From JALONO01 sp038209965 (GTDB lineage: Bacteria > Bacteroidota > Bacteroidia > Cytophagales > Thermoflexibacteraceae), in NCBI GenBank assembly GCA_038209965.1, contig JBBQXF010000002.1, positions 33,050 to 97,049 of the forward strand: a stretch of DNA of 64,000 nucleotides, in the 5' to 3' direction. The notes beneath the pieces are model-generated. The model saw nothing but the letters and a program-made list of their open reading frames with translations, did no database searches and was not told the origin of the DNA. The position numbers and the translations under genes were made by a program. Each line of letters starts with the position of its first letter. Position 1 is the stretch's first letter. Shown piece after piece: positions 63,374-64,000 of the stretch.

Positions 63374-64000
63374 ATGAAAAAGAACATTCAAAAGTATGGA
63401 TTGTTGGCCGGGCTGTGGTTGGCCAGCTTCCAATTGGGTTGGGCCCAAGCCGTTAGCTCAAAATTGGAACAACAGGAAAAGCAATACTACACCATCGCCA
63501 CCCTGCCCGTTCCCGAGGGAATGTTGCTGGAAGTGGGCGGCATCACCACCCTGCCCGATGGCCGGGTGGCATTGTGCACCCGGCGCGGGGATCTATGGGT
63601 AGTGGAGAACCCCGATATGTACGAGGGCCGCGCCCCGCGTTTTAGTCTCTTTGCCTCGGGCCTGCATGAGCCGCTGGGGCTCACTTTCCGCGACAATGCC
63701 TTCTTTGTGGCCCAACGCGGCGAGTTGACCAAAATCAAGGACATGAATGGCGATGGCAAGGCTGATGTGTATGAAACCATCTACGACTGGCCTATTTCGG
63801 GCCATTACCACGAATATTCCTACGGTCCCAAGTTCCTGCCCGACGGCAGCATGATGGTGACCGGCAACGTAGCCTTTGGCGATCAGGAATGGTGGCGCGG
63901 GGAAAGCCGCCAACCTTGGCGCGGCTGGACCATGCGTATTTTTGCCGATGGCCGAATGGAGCCTTGGGCCACTGGGATGCGCTCCCCCTGCGGGCTGGGC
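63374..64000 (+). CDS. Exported glucose/sorbosone dehydrogenase-like beta-propeller protein (partial)
   Basis: The first 209 codons are present; the frame is open at the window's end. A signal peptide (about 1-25) ends WAQ. The mature part shows beta-propeller repeats of the PQQ/soluble sugar dehydrogenase or membrane-bound dehydrogenase type (GMLLEVGGITTLPDGRVALCTRRGDLWV, GLHEPLGLTFRDNAFFVAQRGELTKIKDMNGDGKADVYE). These often carry a C-terminal cytochrome c domain, which cannot be seen here. The gene begins 14 bases after the DUF1080 gene, as is usual for this pair. Confidence 0.82.
   Translation, partial: MKKNIQKYGLLAGLWLASFQLGWAQAVSSKLEQQEKQYYTIATLPVPEGMLLEVGGITTLPDGRVALCTRRGDLWVVENPDMYEGRAPRFSLFASGLHEPLGLTFRDNAFFVAQRGELTKIKDMNGDGKADVYETIYDWPISGHYHEYSYGPKFLPDGSMMVTGNVAFGDQEWWRGESRQPWRGWTMRIFADGRMEPWATGMRSPCGLG

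Overview
The window reads as a chromosomal segment of a Bacteroidota bacterium, most likely Cytophagales/Saprospiria-like. The pointers are a gliding-motility/T9SS C-terminal domain on a 936-residue secreted protein, kynurenine 3-monooxygenase, MenA, a LytS/LytTR two-component pair, a tandem pair of NhaD antiporters, TAnnTTTG-type -7 promoter elements, and almost no Shine-Dalgarno sequences. The backbone is of medium to slightly high GC by eye. Three stretches are clearly AT-richer (cupin gene near 27.1 kb, unknown gene near 31.4-32.4 kb, AIPR gene near 56.9-58.6 kb) and look acquired. Nothing was searched against a database; all family calls come from reading motifs.

Layout. 0-5.6 kb: end of a lycopene cyclase; a minus-strand pair of exported enzymes (RraA-like and enolase-superfamily); ferredoxin; rfbD; a histidine-kinase relic; a TlpA-like thioredoxin. 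5.6-11.7 kb: a solitary EboA; kynurenine monooxygenase; a GT2/ArnT-type glycosyltransferase pair; a penicillin-binding-type serine hydrolase. 12-15 kb: two NhaD Na+/H+ antiporters in tandem. 15-17 kb: a CocE-type hydrolase with a frameshift near its C-terminus. 17.6-24.3 kb: hisG, rpsA, two small exported proteins, a TPR protein and moaA. 24.3-31.2 kb: an internally deleted lactate-oxidase pseudogene, an ABC-F protein, a cupin, a GH31 alpha-glucosidase and an orphan metal ABC ATPase.

31.2-34 kb is an accessory stretch with an AT-rich gene of unknown function and a badly decayed IS630-type transposase. 34-42.5 kb: GntP permease, fabD-menA, tRNA-Glu, DedA protein, the large T9SS protein and a MazG-type pyrophosphohydrolase. 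42.5-43.3 kb holds no convincing gene. 43.3-50.1 kb: SPOR protein, NarL-type regulator and lipoprotein as a probable operon, a TPR protein, a four-repeat exported protein and folA. 50.2-56.4 kb: LytTR regulator/LytS kinase, a FAS1 lipoprotein, a MarR regulator, asnB and a beheaded C-terminal fragment. 56.9-61.3 kb: an AIPR-type phage-resistance gene and a ligase-associated DEXH helicase. 61.5 kb to the end: a DUF1080 protein and the start of a sugar-dehydrogenase-like protein.

I found no CRISPR array, prophage, or clear multi-gene new system. The most notable items are the AIPR/helicase block, the exported enolase/RraA pair, the duplicated NhaD genes, and four decayed genes (CocE frameshift, lactate-oxidase deletion, IS630 relic, kinase relic).
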